From: Saprospirales bacterium
Lineage (GTDB): Bacteria > Bacteroidota > Bacteroidia > Chitinophagales > Saprospiraceae
Direction: 5' to 3'
Assembly (NCBI GenBank): GCA_016711045.1
Contig: JADJTT010000008.1
Coordinates: 248,001 to 312,000, forward strand
Length of the DNA stretch: 64,000 nt
Numbering within the stretch: the first letter of the stretch is position 1; the number at the start of each line of letters is the position of its first letter. Below the pieces are notes generated by a model. That model saw nothing but the letters and a program-made list of their open reading frames with translations. It did not search any database and was not told the DNA's origin. Both the position numbers and the translations under genes were made by a program. Positions 1-9,109 of the stretch are shown in pieces.

Positions 1-643
1 GTTCTTCCAGGGCGGCGAGGAGTTCCCCGATTCCGCGGATCTCGTTGAGGAGGCCGACATAGCAGACATCCCGCTTCTTTTTCGACCAATCTTCTTCCAC
101 GTAGAGCATATCCGGTTCGGGGTAGTTGTTGATGTCGATGGTAAGGGGGTTGTAGGGCAGCAAGCGGTCGCGCACGGTATCCACGGCGGTGACGATGCCA
201 TCCATCTTTCCGGCCATATACTTTTCATACTGGTCGTACATGCCGGCAATGAGTGGCCGGATGAAGGCAGGCAGGTATTGCTTGGTGCGGATCTGATTGG
301 GCACATGTTCGTGCACGTCGAAGATCACCTTTTTGCCTTTCCGCTGGAGCCGCCTGCCTACGGGCATGAGTTCGGGATCGTGAAAATGGTAGAGGTCGGC
401 GTCTATCTCCAGGGCTTTGCGGAAGATGGCGCCGGTGACCGCCTGCATGCGCTGCAGCCGGTTGCGGGCAGGGGCCTGGACGGAGTGGATAGTCACGCCC
501 GGGAACGCTTCTACTTCCTGGTTAGCCACTACGAGGTGCACCTCCATGCCTTTGCGGGCCAGGGACGCACATTCCCGGTGCAGGATCCGGGTGTCGGACC
601 AATAGTGGACGCTGGTGAGGTGGCAAACTTTAACGGGATTCAT
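1..643 (-). CDS. Glycosyltransferase family 4, C-terminal part outside window
   Basis: This gene is read from the complement, starts with ATG at 641-643 and runs off the left edge, so only about 214 N-terminal residues are visible. The protein begins MNPVKVCHLTSVHYWSDTRI, a typical GT-B N-terminal strand and loop. It continues with HDPELMPVG and DVHEHVPNQ, which match the N-terminal Rossmann half of family 4 glycosyltransferases that move a sugar from a nucleotide-sugar donor. The donor-binding C-terminal half is missing. The start overlaps the last 14 bases of the upstream glycosyltransferase, which points to co-translation in a polysaccharide operon. Donor and acceptor cannot be told. The family is clear; the exact role is inferred from the flippase two genes upstream. 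Confidence 0.85.
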   Translation of the reverse strand, partial: MNPVKVCHLTSVHYWSDTRILHRECASLARKGMEVHLVVANQEVEAFPGVTIHSVQAPARNRLQRMQAVTGAIFRKALEIDADLYHFHDPELMPVGRRLQRKGKKVIFDVHEHVPNQIRTKQYLPAFIRPLIAGMYDQYEKYMAGKMDGIVTAVDTVRDRLLPYNPLTIDINNYPEPDMLYVEEDWSKKKRDVCYVGLLNEIRGIGELLAALEE

Positions 644-1772
644 AGAGCGAGTGGTATACGTTTAGGAGCACAGTTTCCTGGTTTTCCCAGTTGTATTGCA
701 GGGCTGCTTCGTGCAGGTGGGGTAGGTAGTCTTCCTTTTTCCATGCGCCAATTTGAAGGACGGCCTCTTCCAGTTGGTCGGGGTCGCGGAAATTTTCCAC
801 TACGATACCCATGTGTGCATTGAGCACGTATTTCAGTCCTGCCAGGTTAGAGGCCAATACGGGGAGACCCGCCATGATATATTGAAAGATCTTGTTGCCG
901 ATGGTGAGGTTGTGGTTGCCGGAAATGCCCTGGTAAAGGCAAAATCCCACGTCTGCACAGGCGGTATAGCGGTCGAGCTCGGTAGGGGCGACGGCGGGGT
1001 GGTAGTAGATTCCCGGAAAGTCAGCCGCATATTTTTCCACCAGAGAGGTTAGTGGCCCGAAGCCCAGTACGACGAGTACCTTGGAGTCATCCAGTTGAGA
1101 AAAGATCTCCAGCAGCGGTTCTACACCCCGGTGAGGGATGAGGCCCCCCTGGTAAAGATAAATGCGTTGGTCGGGGCGGATACCGAAGGTTTTTCTGAAA
1201 ATATCGGCATGGGGTTGTGGGGCGTGGTAGTTGGGGCAATTCATGACCACGGCCGGCCGGGTGATCCCATACCGCTCGACATAGGCGTCAGCAATCAACG
1301 GACTGACCACGATCATCGCATTGGCGTGGCGGATGAAGAAGCGCTCGGCCAGCCGGAGGAAAAAGCGGGGGTAGTATTTGGTGTGGGCTTCTGATTTGTC
1401 GAACTCCAGTTCGTGCGCATCGTAGACGATCTTTGCCCGGCGATTGACCAGCCATTTGGCGAGCACCACTACGGGCAGGGGCTCCAGGTCATTGCAGTGC
1501 AGGATATCGGCATGGCGGGCCATCCGGATGAGGCGAACCCACAATTCGGCGTATTTGATCAATTGAACCAGCCGGTTTTTCGACCAGTGCCGGGTGCGCA
1601 ACCGGATACGCGTAACCGGAATGCCGGCAACTACTTCCTCCTCGGGGAGCTCACCGCTGTGCAAGGCAGCGACCTGCACTTCATAGCCCGCGTTTTTCAA
1701 CGAAATACATTCTTTAAGCACCCGGCTGTCGTGCAAAAAGTTATTGAATACGATGGATAATACTTTTTTCAT
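630..1772 (-). CDS. Glycosyltransferase family 4
   Basis: A 380-residue cytoplasmic enzyme expected to add one sugar to a lipid-linked surface polysaccharide precursor. The N-terminus (MKKVLSIVFNNFLHDSRVLKE) and YDAHELEFDK are acceptor-side motifs. The C-terminal half has a donor-site stretch (YLYQGGLIPHRGVEPLLE) and GLPVLASNLAGLKYVLN, the usual GT4 nucleotide-sugar loop. The start is placed at the ATG at 1770-1772: an in-frame ATG 42 bases upstream would add an unconserved leader and overlap the flippase gene. The gap to the flippase stop is 28 bases, and the downstream glycosyltransferase overlaps by 14. Substrate specificity cannot be read from the sequence. Confidence 0.9.
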   Translation of the reverse strand: MKKVLSIVFNNFLHDSRVLKECISLKNAGYEVQVAALHSGELPEEEVVAGIPVTRIRLRTRHWSKNRLVQLIKYAELWVRLIRMARHADILHCNDLEPLPVVVLAKWLVNRRAKIVYDAHELEFDKSEAHTKYYPRFFLRLAERFFIRHANAMIVVSPLIADAYVERYGITRPAVVMNCPNYHAPQPHADIFRKTFGIRPDQRIYLYQGGLIPHRGVEPLLEIFSQLDDSKVLVVLGFGPLTSLVEKYAADFPGIYYHPAVAPTELDRYTACADVGFCLYQGISGNHNLTIGNKIFQYIMAGLPVLASNLAGLKYVLNAHMGIVVENFRDPDQLEEAVLQIGAWKKEDYLPHLHEAALQYNWENQETVLLNVYHSLYESR

Positions 1773-1800
1773 TGCCCGGCAAAGGAACGGATTTTTTAGA

Positions 1801-3051
1801 TTACTGGTGTGCAATGCGCCAAAGAAGGATCAGGCGGATACCCACCCCGATCGTGTAGGCGCCGGCCAAAAGGAGCAGCGTCTGGTCGGCGTTTTTTAGC
1901 CAGGTAGCGCCCAACAACAGGGCCAGGAGCACCAGTGCTAATTGCCCAAACTCCAGGATCGTATACCAGCGGGTGTATTCTTTCAGGTAAAAAAGGGCGG
2001 AGAGTGGTGCTGCTACGAATTGGAGAAAGAGTGGCAAGGCGAAATAGCGGGCGTAAATCCCGGCGGTTTCCCAGGAAGGTCCGAAGACGAATGCAAACAC
2101 GGCGGGCGCCGCCCAAAACAAGATCAGAAAAGGACCTGCTCCCAACAAGCTCAACCGGAACAGGGTTTTCCGGAACACGGGCTTGCAATGCCCCATCTCA
2201 CGAATTTCCTCGCTGGCTTGTTGTTTGAACACCTCCTCAAATGCCCGGCCGACCACCAGCAAAGGTTGGCGCAATACTGCGTTCATCTGTCCGAAAAAAC
2301 CGGCTACGGCAGGGGTGAAAAAGAGGTTGAGGAGAATGGGTGGCAATTCGATATTTCCTTTATTGAAAAGACTGCCGATCACCATAGTGCCGGGGAAGTG
2401 GCGAAACCGATGCGCCTGTTTGCGCGTTTCGCTGTGTTGGCGGGATTGGAAAAATTGCCGGTCCTTTTTCCAAAAAGCCACGGCAAACTGGAGAAGCCCG
2501 GTCACCCAGGAGAGAAAGGTTCCCCAAATCAGTCCGCCCGCTCCATGGATCAGCCAGGCCAGTCCGATGCGGCCACCTGCATTTGCGCCACTGACCAGCA
2601 CTTTTGAAGCGGTGAGCAGGCCAAACCGCTTGTGGCGGTTGTGCCAGAAATTGCCGACGTTGTACCACCCCTGGATGAATACTGAAGCCGGGAGTAAAAA
2701 GAGCCAGGGCGCCAGGGCCGGTTCCCCGAGGAAGTTGGCCAGGGGGTGGCGGAAAGGAACCACGAGCATCAGGAGCAGACAACTGAAGAGGGTTGTACTC
2801 CATCCCGCTGCCAGTCCGGTATGGAACGCCTCGCGTTCTTCTTTGGGAATGAGTATCGCCAACTCGTACCGGCCAGTTGCCACTACGCTCAGGATGGAGA
2901 CCAGCGCTGCGTACAGGTAAAAAACACCAAACGCTTCAGGCGGATACAACCGGGTTAGAATAGGCGCTACCGCAATAGGCAACGCCTGTGCCAGGGTCGT
3001 ACCCGTCATGACTTTCACCACATTGCGGCTGTATGCTGATTGGAAGCGCAT
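1801..3051 (-). CDS. Oligosaccharide flippase (Wzx/PST family)
   Basis: A 416-residue polytopic membrane protein with about 12 hydrophobic segments spread along its length. The N-terminus, with MTGTTLAQALPIAVAPILTR and a downstream YELAI motif, is characteristic of the polysaccharide-transport branch of the MVF superfamily. These proteins flip undecaprenyl-linked oligosaccharide units across the inner membrane. The gene lies directly upstream of two glycosyltransferases on the same strand and is probably first in this part of the operon, because the next gene (DoxX) is divergent. O-antigen, capsule or exopolysaccharide cannot be separated from this window. Confidence 0.88.
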   Translation of the reverse strand: MRFQSAYSRNVVKVMTGTTLAQALPIAVAPILTRLYPPEAFGVFYLYAALVSILSVVATGRYELAILIPKEEREAFHTGLAAGWSTTLFSCLLLMLVVPFRHPLANFLGEPALAPWLFLLPASVFIQGWYNVGNFWHNRHKRFGLLTASKVLVSGANAGGRIGLAWLIHGAGGLIWGTFLSWVTGLLQFAVAFWKKDRQFFQSRQHSETRKQAHRFRHFPGTMVIGSLFNKGNIELPPILLNLFFTPAVAGFFGQMNAVLRQPLLVVGRAFEEVFKQQASEEIREMGHCKPVFRKTLFRLSLLGAGPFLILFWAAPAVFAFVFGPSWETAGIYARYFALPLFLQFVAAPLSALFYLKEYTRWYTILEFGQLALVLLALLLGATWLKNADQTLLLLAGAYTIGVGIRLILLWRIAHQ

Positions 3052-3085
3052 GGGGTAAATGTAGCGCTAATTGCCAAACTTTGTC

Positions 3086-3093
3086 TATTTTTG
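3086..3093 (+). promoter_or_regulatory. Possible Bacteroidota -7 box for the DoxX gene
   Basis: TATTTTTG fits the Bacteroidota -7 consensus TAnnTTTG and ends 20 bases before the DoxX ATG. No TTG element was found at the usual distance upstream, so this is a weak call. Confidence 0.3.
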
Positions 3094-3113
3094 AGCGGTA
3101 GCAAAACAGGCTT

Positions 3114-3530
3114 ATGAACGACTCAAGAGTACTGGATCTCACTATGGTTTTATTGCGTCTGGCCTTTGGCAGCCTGATGCTCCTGCAACACGGCCTCCCC
3201 AAACTGGAAAAGCTGTTTTGGGGCGATCCCACCCAATTTGGGGATCCGCTGGGTCTTGGACCGGTCGCGACACTTGGTCTGGCTGTTTTCGCCGAATTTT
3301 TTTGTGCCCTTTTTGTGGTGTTCGGCCTGGCTACCCGTCTTACCGTAGTACCCATCATCATCACCATGCTCGTTGCGGTGTTTATTTCGCACGGCGCCGA
3401 TCCTTTGGGTGATAAAGAACTGGGGCTGCTCTATCTCTTTGCTTTCCTCACTATCCTGGTAGGCGGCTCCGGGTATTATTCAGTAGACCGTATGTGGAAG
3501 CGAGGAAGAGGAGTGGGAGGATACCCATAA
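3114..3530 (+). CDS. DoxX family membrane protein
   Basis: A 138-residue inner-membrane protein with four hydrophobic segments. The N-terminus (DLTMVLLRLAFGSLMLLQHGLPKLEKL) followed by a conserved FGDPLGLG region and a C-terminal GGSGYYSVDR matches the DoxX/DoxD-like family. Members are linked to redox and sulfur metabolism but have no single defined reaction. The gene stands alone: the flippase is divergent upstream and the caspase-like gene converges 24 bases downstream. The family is secure and the function is unknown. Confidence 0.85.
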   Translation: MNDSRVLDLTMVLLRLAFGSLMLLQHGLPKLEKLFWGDPTQFGDPLGLGPVATLGLAVFAEFFCALFVVFGLATRLTVVPIIITMLVAVFISHGADPLGDKELGLLYLFAFLTILVGGSGYYSVDRMWKRGRGVGGYP

Positions 3531-3554
3531 AGGGGAGTTGGATCTTCGGGTCCA

Positions 3555-6203
3555 TCACTCCTCAAACAGCTCCGGCATATACTCCCTTGCCAGCGCCTCC
3601 ACCTTCGGCCGGTCAGACCCATCCGGAAAATACTGTTTCATCAGCGCCTTAAACTGTTTCGTTTTCCGTATTTTTTTGAACAGCGGCTCGGCCATGATTT
3701 CATCATAGTCGGGGTAGTACCATTCGAGGGCTTTGGAGAGCCAGTCGAGAGCCTCCCGGTCGTATTTTTGGGCGGCGTGCAGGGCGGCCATGCCGTAGTA
3801 GTTGAGCGGGTTGCGGGGGTCGATCTGTTCGGCCTCTTTGAGTTGCGCTTCGGCGTCGGCGGGGCGGTTTTGGGCGGTTAGGAAGCGGGCGTAGCGGTAG
3901 CGGGCTTCGGCGTGTTCGAATCTACCTATCCAGGAGCCAAAAAGGTCCGGGTAGTAATAGTGGATGGCTTGCTGAAAATACAGTTCTGCGGAGTCTGGAT
4001 GTTGTTCATATGCGGCTATTTCACCCAAATAACTCAAGGTCTGGGTATAGTCATCATTAGGGGTAGGATCGAGTGGTAAAGCCTGTAAAAATAAGGCTTT
4101 GGCTGCTGTCCGGTCACCTTGCATTAAACGTAATTTTCCTTTGTATTGTAATGCGTAAGCCAGCTCGCTTGAGCTGCCAGGGGGGTATGTTTTCACGCAA
4201 TAGTTGACCAAGGCAGCATAAAGTTCAGGCATCGAAGCAGGCAGAATAATATCCCCTAAATAAATTTCAATCGGAACGAGATCTCGCTTAAATTCAAGAG
4301 CTATCCTGAAGCACGTTTCATATTGCCTTGTTGTATACATTTTCTGCAATATATTTAACATTGGCCAACCCCAAAACGTCGAATCCACGGCCAGGGCTTT
4401 TCGGGAAAAATCTTCGGCCAGGTCATATTGTCGTAGTCTTAAAAATGTAGTTCCGAGCGTGGCATATCCATTGGGCAAATCAGGGCGCATTGCTGTCATT
4501 TTATGCGCCAGGGCGATAGCCTCGTCCATGCGGTACAAGCGCTGATAGACCCATGCCAGCCGTTCGGTCAGAATGTAGGAATCGGGGTTCAGTTCGAGCC
4601 CGGCGGATATATATTTCAAACAGGTTTGCCATTCCGGGCTGACATAGCCGATCATTTGTTTATTGATCACTTCGATGCGAGGCATGACCCAGGTGGGCGA
4701 TAGGGCAAGGGTACGATCAATGTAATATAAAAAAGAATCCTGGCCTGCACCAAGGTAATCGTAAAACCAGGAATTGGCCATTCCATAGTACAGGTAGGCG
4801 GCATCGGGTTCATAATGGAGGGCTTGTGCCAACAAGGACCGTCTGATCTGGTTCAAGGAATCGTGGGTAACAGCACCTGAGCCATATGAGCCCATTCGAA
4901 GCCCTCCCCCTACCTTCCGAGCCTCAAAAAACAATTGCTTCGCCATCAGGGCCTTGTACATGTAGTGCTTTTCACCCAGGAGTTCGATGGCCCTGGCAAG
5001 GTATTCCGGGTAGCGGTCGTACTTGTCAAAGTTATACACCCACTGGTTTTGCTCATACGGGTCATCATTAAGCAGGGCGTTGAGGGCCTGCTGGGCTTCA
5101 TTTATCAGTGCCACGGCCAGTTCGCGGGTCATCAGGCCGCGCAGGGGTTGAAGTTGTTCGTTTCCGATGAGCAGGCGGTACAGGTCACTGGCGCAGGAAT
5201 CCGGGGGGTCGAGCAACTTGCCCTGTTGCATGACAGCCTTGAACGCCGCGTAGCGCTCGCGGGTGGAAGCGTCGGCACTGGCCAGCACCTGTTCTTCCAG
5301 GCCCTTGGAACCGGTTGGGGACATACTTGCCAGCGCACCCGTTTTGGCTTCCATGAGGGCGGCGAGCGCCGGGGCATTCACGGGGTTCAGCGGAGCCTGC
5401 AAATCACCTACGCTGAAAGGCATCTGGCTGTGGGGCGCGGTTTCGGCAGGCACCATGTCCTGCAAGTAGCGGGTGATCTCGAAGAGCGTAACCACCCCGT
5501 CGCCATTTTTGTCCGAAAGCCCCGTCAAGCCATCGAGGAGGTGCCAGGAAAAAACACCACGACCACCGCCCCACTGCGTCCCCTCCAGCGAGAACTCATT
5601 GGGTTGGCAGGACATGATCTTCAACTCATTGGCAAATTGTTTTGCCAGCGCGGAGGCGGTTGCCTGAGCGCCTCCGATGCTTTCGCCGGCGAGTTTGCCG
5701 GAGTGGCAGGCATCAGTCACCAGGAATACCTGTACCTGGTTGTCCGACAAGGTCGACACGATTTCCTGCACGTCGCGCAGGTTGAGCGCCCCGACCATAT
5801 ACACCTGTGGCGGCGAGTCCCAGGTGAGCAAGTAACCAGGCTGGTTGCGGATTTTGGCTTCCACATCGCCGTGACCGGAGAAATAGAAAATGAGGCGGTC
5901 GCCCGGCTGGCAGATGTCGATCATCGAAAACAAAGCCGTGCCAATGGCCGCATTGGTCGCTTTTTCATCAACCAAAAGGGTGATGTTGTCCTCCGGCAGG
6001 CGGGAGCCTGCCGGGCTTCTGAGCCAGTCGGCAAAGGCCTCCGCATCGCGGTCGGCGAATTGCAGGTCCGGGATGCCTTCATCCTGATAGTCGGAGATGC
6101 CGACGACCACGGCGTAGGTGGCGCCGGGCTCGGGAAGGAGGGTTTGGGCGCCAGCTGTCAGGCTGGTGAAGAGGATCAGGAGTAGGGGGGTAATGATTTT
6201 CAT
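3555..6203 (-). CDS. Secreted caspase-like (C14) protease with TPR domain, copy 1 (intact)
   Basis: An 882-residue protein. Residues 1-20 are a signal peptide ending in TAGAQ, so it acts outside the cytoplasm. Residues about 28-300 form a caspase/metacaspase-type peptidase C14 domain with the catalytic dyad His111 (FSGHGD) and Cys166 (DACHSGK), then a CQPNEFSLEG strand and a GGGRGVFSWHLLDGL motif. The C-terminal 450 residues are TPR-like helical repeats, presumably for protein binding. An ATG 21 codons upstream is rejected because it would precede the signal peptide with repeat-derived sequence. It is the only full-length, undamaged member of a four-copy tandem array. The substrate is unknown. 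The DoxX gene converges on it. Confidence 0.88.
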   Translation of the reverse strand: MKIITPLLLILFTSLTAGAQTLLPEPGATYAVVVGISDYQDEGIPDLQFADRDAEAFADWLRSPAGSRLPEDNITLLVDEKATNAAIGTALFSMIDICQPGDRLIFYFSGHGDVEAKIRNQPGYLLTWDSPPQVYMVGALNLRDVQEIVSTLSDNQVQVFLVTDACHSGKLAGESIGGAQATASALAKQFANELKIMSCQPNEFSLEGTQWGGGRGVFSWHLLDGLTGLSDKNGDGVVTLFEITRYLQDMVPAETAPHSQMPFSVGDLQAPLNPVNAPALAALMEAKTGALASMSPTGSKGLEEQVLASADASTRERYAAFKAVMQQGKLLDPPDSCASDLYRLLIGNEQLQPLRGLMTRELAVALINEAQQALNALLNDDPYEQNQWVYNFDKYDRYPEYLARAIELLGEKHYMYKALMAKQLFFEARKVGGGLRMGSYGSGAVTHDSLNQIRRSLLAQALHYEPDAAYLYYGMANSWFYDYLGAGQDSFLYYIDRTLALSPTWVMPRIEVINKQMIGYVSPEWQTCLKYISAGLELNPDSYILTERLAWVYQRLYRMDEAIALAHKMTAMRPDLPNGYATLGTTFLRLRQYDLAEDFSRKALAVDSTFWGWPMLNILQKMYTTRQYETCFRIALEFKRDLVPIEIYLGDIILPASMPELYAALVNYCVKTYPPGSSSELAYALQYKGKLRLMQGDRTAAKALFLQALPLDPTPNDDYTQTLSYLGEIAAYEQHPDSAELYFQQAIHYYYPDLFGSWIGRFEHAEARYRYARFLTAQNRPADAEAQLKEAEQIDPRNPLNYYGMAALHAAQKYDREALDWLSKALEWYYPDYDEIMAEPLFKKIRKTKQFKALMKQYFPDGSDRPKVEALAREYMPELFEE

Positions 6204-6210
6204 ATTGCTT

Positions 6211-6335
6211 TTTTGAGGGATTATTGGGGATTGAGAGGGATTGAAGGGGATTGGTTGTCCGAACAATCCCTCTCAATCCCCTTTAATCCCCCTCAATCCC
6301 TTTTATCTATTAATAGTTATCACTGCTGCTTTACT
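6211..6335 (-). repeat. Caspase-array spacer repeat, copy 1 (inverted GGGGATTGA words)
   Basis: The spacer between copies 1 and 2 has several GGGATTG-type words followed by their complements (CAATCCC), forming a long imperfect hairpin around a GTCCGAAC loop. It ends with a block containing TCTATTAATAGTTATCACTG. The same arrangement recurs at 8983-9107 and 11421-11555, so the spacer was duplicated along with the gene. It may act as a terminator or mRNA hairpin between the genes. Confidence 0.8.
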
Positions 6336-6339
6336 TCAG

Positions 6340-7374
6340 TTATTTATTCACTTGGTCGGGGAAGTATTCTTGCATCAACTCCTTCCATTTCGGGTCCTTC
6401 CGCATTGCTTCAAAATCAGGTACCTCTTGCAAATCTTCCATATTCAACAGCCAGTTTTCAATGCCTTTTTCCAGTCCTTGTTCAAGGTATTTCCAAGCCT
6501 CGTCCGGTTGGTTTATTTTCATTGACCATTGGGCAAGGTATAAAAATGCGGCTGGGTTATCTGGTGACATTTTGAGCCCTTTGTCCAGTGCTTCTTTGGC
6601 ATCTTCCAGGCGGCCCGGGAGGTGGGTATAAGCATTGCCCAACAAAGCAACAAATTCGCCTTTGGGAGGACCGAATTCAATGGATTTTAGCGTCACGGTT
6701 ACCGATTCATCCCAACGCTGAAGGATTTGATATAGGACACCCAGATTTGCATAGCACATCCAATAGGCTGAATCGAGCTGGATGGCCTTCAGGTAATATT
6801 TTTCTGCCTCCTCGTATCGACGGGTGTCTTTATAGACATTTCCCAAACTATTGTAGGGATAGATATAAGCTGAATCGAGCCGGATGGCCTTCATGTAATA
6901 TTTTTCTGCCTCCTCGTATCGGCGGGTGTCTCTATAGACAATTCCCAACTTATGGTAGGCGTTGGTAAAAGCCGAATCGAGCCGGATGGCCTTCATGTAA
7001 TATTTTTCTGCCTCCTCGTATCGGCGGGTGTCTTTATAGACATTTCCCAAATTATAGTAGGCGTCGATATTAGCCGAATCGACTCGGATGGCCTTCAGGT
7101 AATATTTTTCTGCCTCCTCGTATCGGCGGGAGTCTTTATAGACCATTCCCAAGTTATTGTAGGCTTTGGTAAAAGCCGAATCGAGCCGGATGGCCTCCAG
7201 GTAATATTTCTCTGCCTCCTCATATCGGCGGGTCTTCAAATAAACAATCCCCAAATTATTGTAGGCGCAGGGAAAACAAATATCCTGACCACTTGCTTCG
7301 ATGGCTTTTACGAACCATTTTTCAGCGTTATTATAATCTTTTTGTGGTTGAAAAAATTGGCTTTTGCATACCAA
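6340..7374 (-). CDS. Caspase-TPR copy 2, C-terminal TPR fragment
   Basis: This fragment encodes about 340 residues of TPRs, with five nearly identical 34-residue units of the form YEEAEKYYLKAIRLDSA..., and ends YFPDQVNK, like copy 4 (YFPDKVNK). It is the third reading frame of one damaged gene whose start is at 8977. The frame is entered after a missing base in the A-run at 7339-7343; adding one A joins FFNHKK to DYNNAEKWF in frame. The listed start is therefore not real. It most likely belongs to a single protein of about 878 residues. Confidence 0.75.
   Translation of the reverse strand: MVCKSQFFQPQKDYNNAEKWFVKAIEASGQDICFPCAYNNLGIVYLKTRRYEEAEKYYLEAIRLDSAFTKAYNNLGMVYKDSRRYEEAEKYYLKAIRVDSANIDAYYNLGNVYKDTRRYEEAEKYYMKAIRLDSAFTNAYHKLGIVYRDTRRYEEAEKYYMKAIRLDSAYIYPYNSLGNVYKDTRRYEEAEKYYLKAIQLDSAYWMCYANLGVLYQILQRWDESVTVTLKSIEFGPPKGEFVALLGNAYTHLPGRLEDAKEALDKGLKMSPDNPAAFLYLAQWSMKINQPDEAWKYLEQGLEKGIENWLLNMEDLQEVPDFEAMRKDPKWKELMQEYFPDQVNK
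6780..7289 (-). repeat. 102-bp tandem repeat encoding five TPR units
   Basis: Five consecutive 102-base units, starting near 6780, 6882, 6984, 7086 and 7188, differ by only a few bases. Each encodes one 34-residue TPR. The near-identity at DNA level implies recent expansion or homogenisation by slippage or recombination. Confidence 0.85.
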
Positions 7375-7697
7375 ACCAATACAGAAGCACTGTCCACTTG
7401 TCCTGCAATGTTTAACATCTCCTCTGCTTTTTCGGGTTCTTTTAGCTTTAATTCATAAAAAAAGGACATGGCTACATAAGGCTCCACCCAGGCAGGGATC
7501 AATTTGGTGGATTGCTGGAAATAGTATTCTGCAGAATCCAGTTGGTCAGCTTCTGAATTCCTGATAATTTCGACCATGGCATGCGCCATATCCGGCTGCA
7601 AGTTCAGGGCTTTTCGGTAAAAGGCCCTCTTTTCTGCTCTTTTCCCGGCGATTTGCCCTTCGAAAAAAAGTATTCTTGCCTGCAGGGTAGGGTACAT
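7308..7697 (-). CDS. Caspase-TPR copy 2, middle fragment
   Basis: This is the middle frame of the damaged copy 2. It contains MYPTLQARILFFEGQ and a TPR-like stretch ending VLVWYAKANFF, which aligns with KYFFEGKT...VYVWYAKANLF in copy 4. It is bounded by two apparent single-base deletions in A-runs (7750-7753 and 7339-7343). It should be read as the link between the protease-domain fragment and the TPR fragment and not as a separate gene. Confidence 0.7.
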   Translation of the reverse strand: MYPTLQARILFFEGQIAGKRAEKRAFYRKALNLQPDMAHAMVEIIRNSEADQLDSAEYYFQQSTKLIPAWVEPYVAMSFFYELKLKEPEKAEEMLNIAGQVDSASVLVWYAKANFFNHKKIIITLKNGS

Positions 7698-8977
7698 GTA
7701 ATGCAGTTCGCCGAGCAGTTCGGCGGCCCGCTGGATATAGGCCGGGTAGTTTTGTAGATGTCTGCGGCATTGGCACTTTTTAGTACTACTTCGGTCAGGC
7801 CCGACTTAAGCATGGTATTCATCACCTGCTGGGCATCGTCCTGCAGGGCGGCGGCGTAGTTGCGGCGCATGTAAGAATACAATCTTTCCAACGCGGGCTC
7901 TTTGCTTAGTTTTTCATAATAAAAATCGGCACACTTGCCCGTCGAAGCGTTAGCCAGGGAGGAGGCATTTTCCCCACACAGAAAATTTTTATCCTTCAAA
8001 GCCTGCTGGAAGGCGGTGTACATCTCGACAACATTGCTATCGGCTGCCGCCAGCACATCGTCTTCTATGCCCCGTGATTCGGTGGGAGTGAACAGCGCCA
8101 ACTGCCCTTTTTCCCCTTCCCGCAGCTGTGCGAGCAGTTCGGGGAAAACAGGGAACAGGTTTTCCCGGCCATTGCCTACGGTCATGGGCAGCTGGTTGTG
8201 CGGAGCCACTTCGGTAGAGACTTTGTCCTCAAGGTAGCGGCCCACTTCGAGCAGGTTGACGGCCCCGTCGCTGTTGCCGTCTGCCATGCCATACAGGCCA
8301 TCCACCAAATGGTAGCTAAAGGCGCCCCTTCCGCCGCCCCACTGCTCACCTTCGATGCTGTATTCATCGGGCTGGCAGGAGAGGATTTTAAGCTCGTTCT
8401 GGAACTGACGGGCGAGGTTCTGGCTGGTCAGCTGGGCCCCGTCAATATCGCTGCCGGAGAGTTTGCCGGAGCGACAGGCATCGGTGATGAGCAGGACCTT
8501 TGCCTTGTTCTCTACCGAGAGTGTGGAAATGATGTCCTGCAGGTCCCGGATATTGATAGCGCCCCCGGCCATGTACACCCTGGAAGGGGCGTCCCAGGCG
8601 AGAAGGTATCCAGGCTGAGAAAGCCTTTTGGCCTCCACATCGCCGTGGCCGGAAAAATAGATAATGACCTGATCTCCATCCGCTGCGGCCTCTATCAGCC
8701 AGTCCAATTCGATGGAGACCTGGGCTGCGGTGGCCCGGTCGTTGGTCAGCAGTTTGAGGTGGTCTTCATCGAGCGAGCCACCTGCGGGTGAGCGCAGGAA
8801 ATTGGCAAATGCCTCCGCATCCTTATCGGCAAAGCGCAGGTCCGGGATGGCCTCGTCCTGGTAGTCGGAGATGCCGACGACCACGGCGTAGGTTTCGCCG
8901 TGCCCGGGGAGGAGGGTTTGCGCGGCAGCTGTCAGGCTGGCGAAGAGGAGCAGGAGGAGGGGGAAAATGATTTTCAT
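7604..8977 (-). CDS. Caspase-TPR copy 2, signal peptide and protease-domain fragment
   Basis: The signal peptide (residues 1-20, ending TAAAQ) is followed by a complete C14 caspase-like domain. It keeps His111 (FSGHGD), Cys168 (DACRSGK), CQPDEYSIEG and GGGRGAFSYHLVDGL, so the catalytic residues are present. The last 50 residues (from TTRPISSG) are out of frame: the A-run at 7750-7753 seems one base short, and restoring it gives KNYPAYIQRAAELLGE as in the paralogues. If the indels are sequencing errors, the gene is functional from 8977 to 6340. Confidence 0.8.
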   Translation of the reverse strand: MKIIFPLLLLLFASLTAAAQTLLPGHGETYAVVVGISDYQDEAIPDLRFADKDAEAFANFLRSPAGGSLDEDHLKLLTNDRATAAQVSIELDWLIEAAADGDQVIIYFSGHGDVEAKRLSQPGYLLAWDAPSRVYMAGGAINIRDLQDIISTLSVENKAKVLLITDACRSGKLSGSDIDGAQLTSQNLARQFQNELKILSCQPDEYSIEGEQWGGGRGAFSYHLVDGLYGMADGNSDGAVNLLEVGRYLEDKVSTEVAPHNQLPMTVGNGRENLFPVFPELLAQLREGEKGQLALFTPTESRGIEDDVLAAADSNVVEMYTAFQQALKDKNFLCGENASSLANASTGKCADFYYEKLSKEPALERLYSYMRRNYAAALQDDAQQVMNTMLKSGLTEVVLKSANAADIYKTTRPISSGPPNCSANCITCTLPCRQEYFFSKGKSPGKEQKRGPFTEKP

Positions 8978-8982
8978 AATAT

Positions 8983-9107
8983 TTTTTTCAGGGGATTATT
9001 AGGGGATTGAGCGGGATTGGAGGGGATTGCTTGTCCGAACAATCCCCCTCAATCCCCCTCAATCCCTTTTATCTATTAATAGTTATCACTGCTGCTTTAC
9101 ATAAGTT
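8983..9107 (-). repeat. Caspase-array spacer repeat, copy 2
   Basis: This spacer has the same order as the one at 6211-6335: GGGGATTGAG-type words, a TTGTCCGAACAA turn, CAATCCCCCTC words and the TCTATTAATAGTTATCACTG block. It lies between copy 2 and copy 3. Confidence 0.8.
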
Positions 9108-9109
9108 AT

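Noticed and set aside
630..1814. Longer start of the second glycosyltransferase at 1814
   Set aside because: The extra 14 residues (MHTSNLKNPFLCRA) are not family-like and would overlap the flippase gene.
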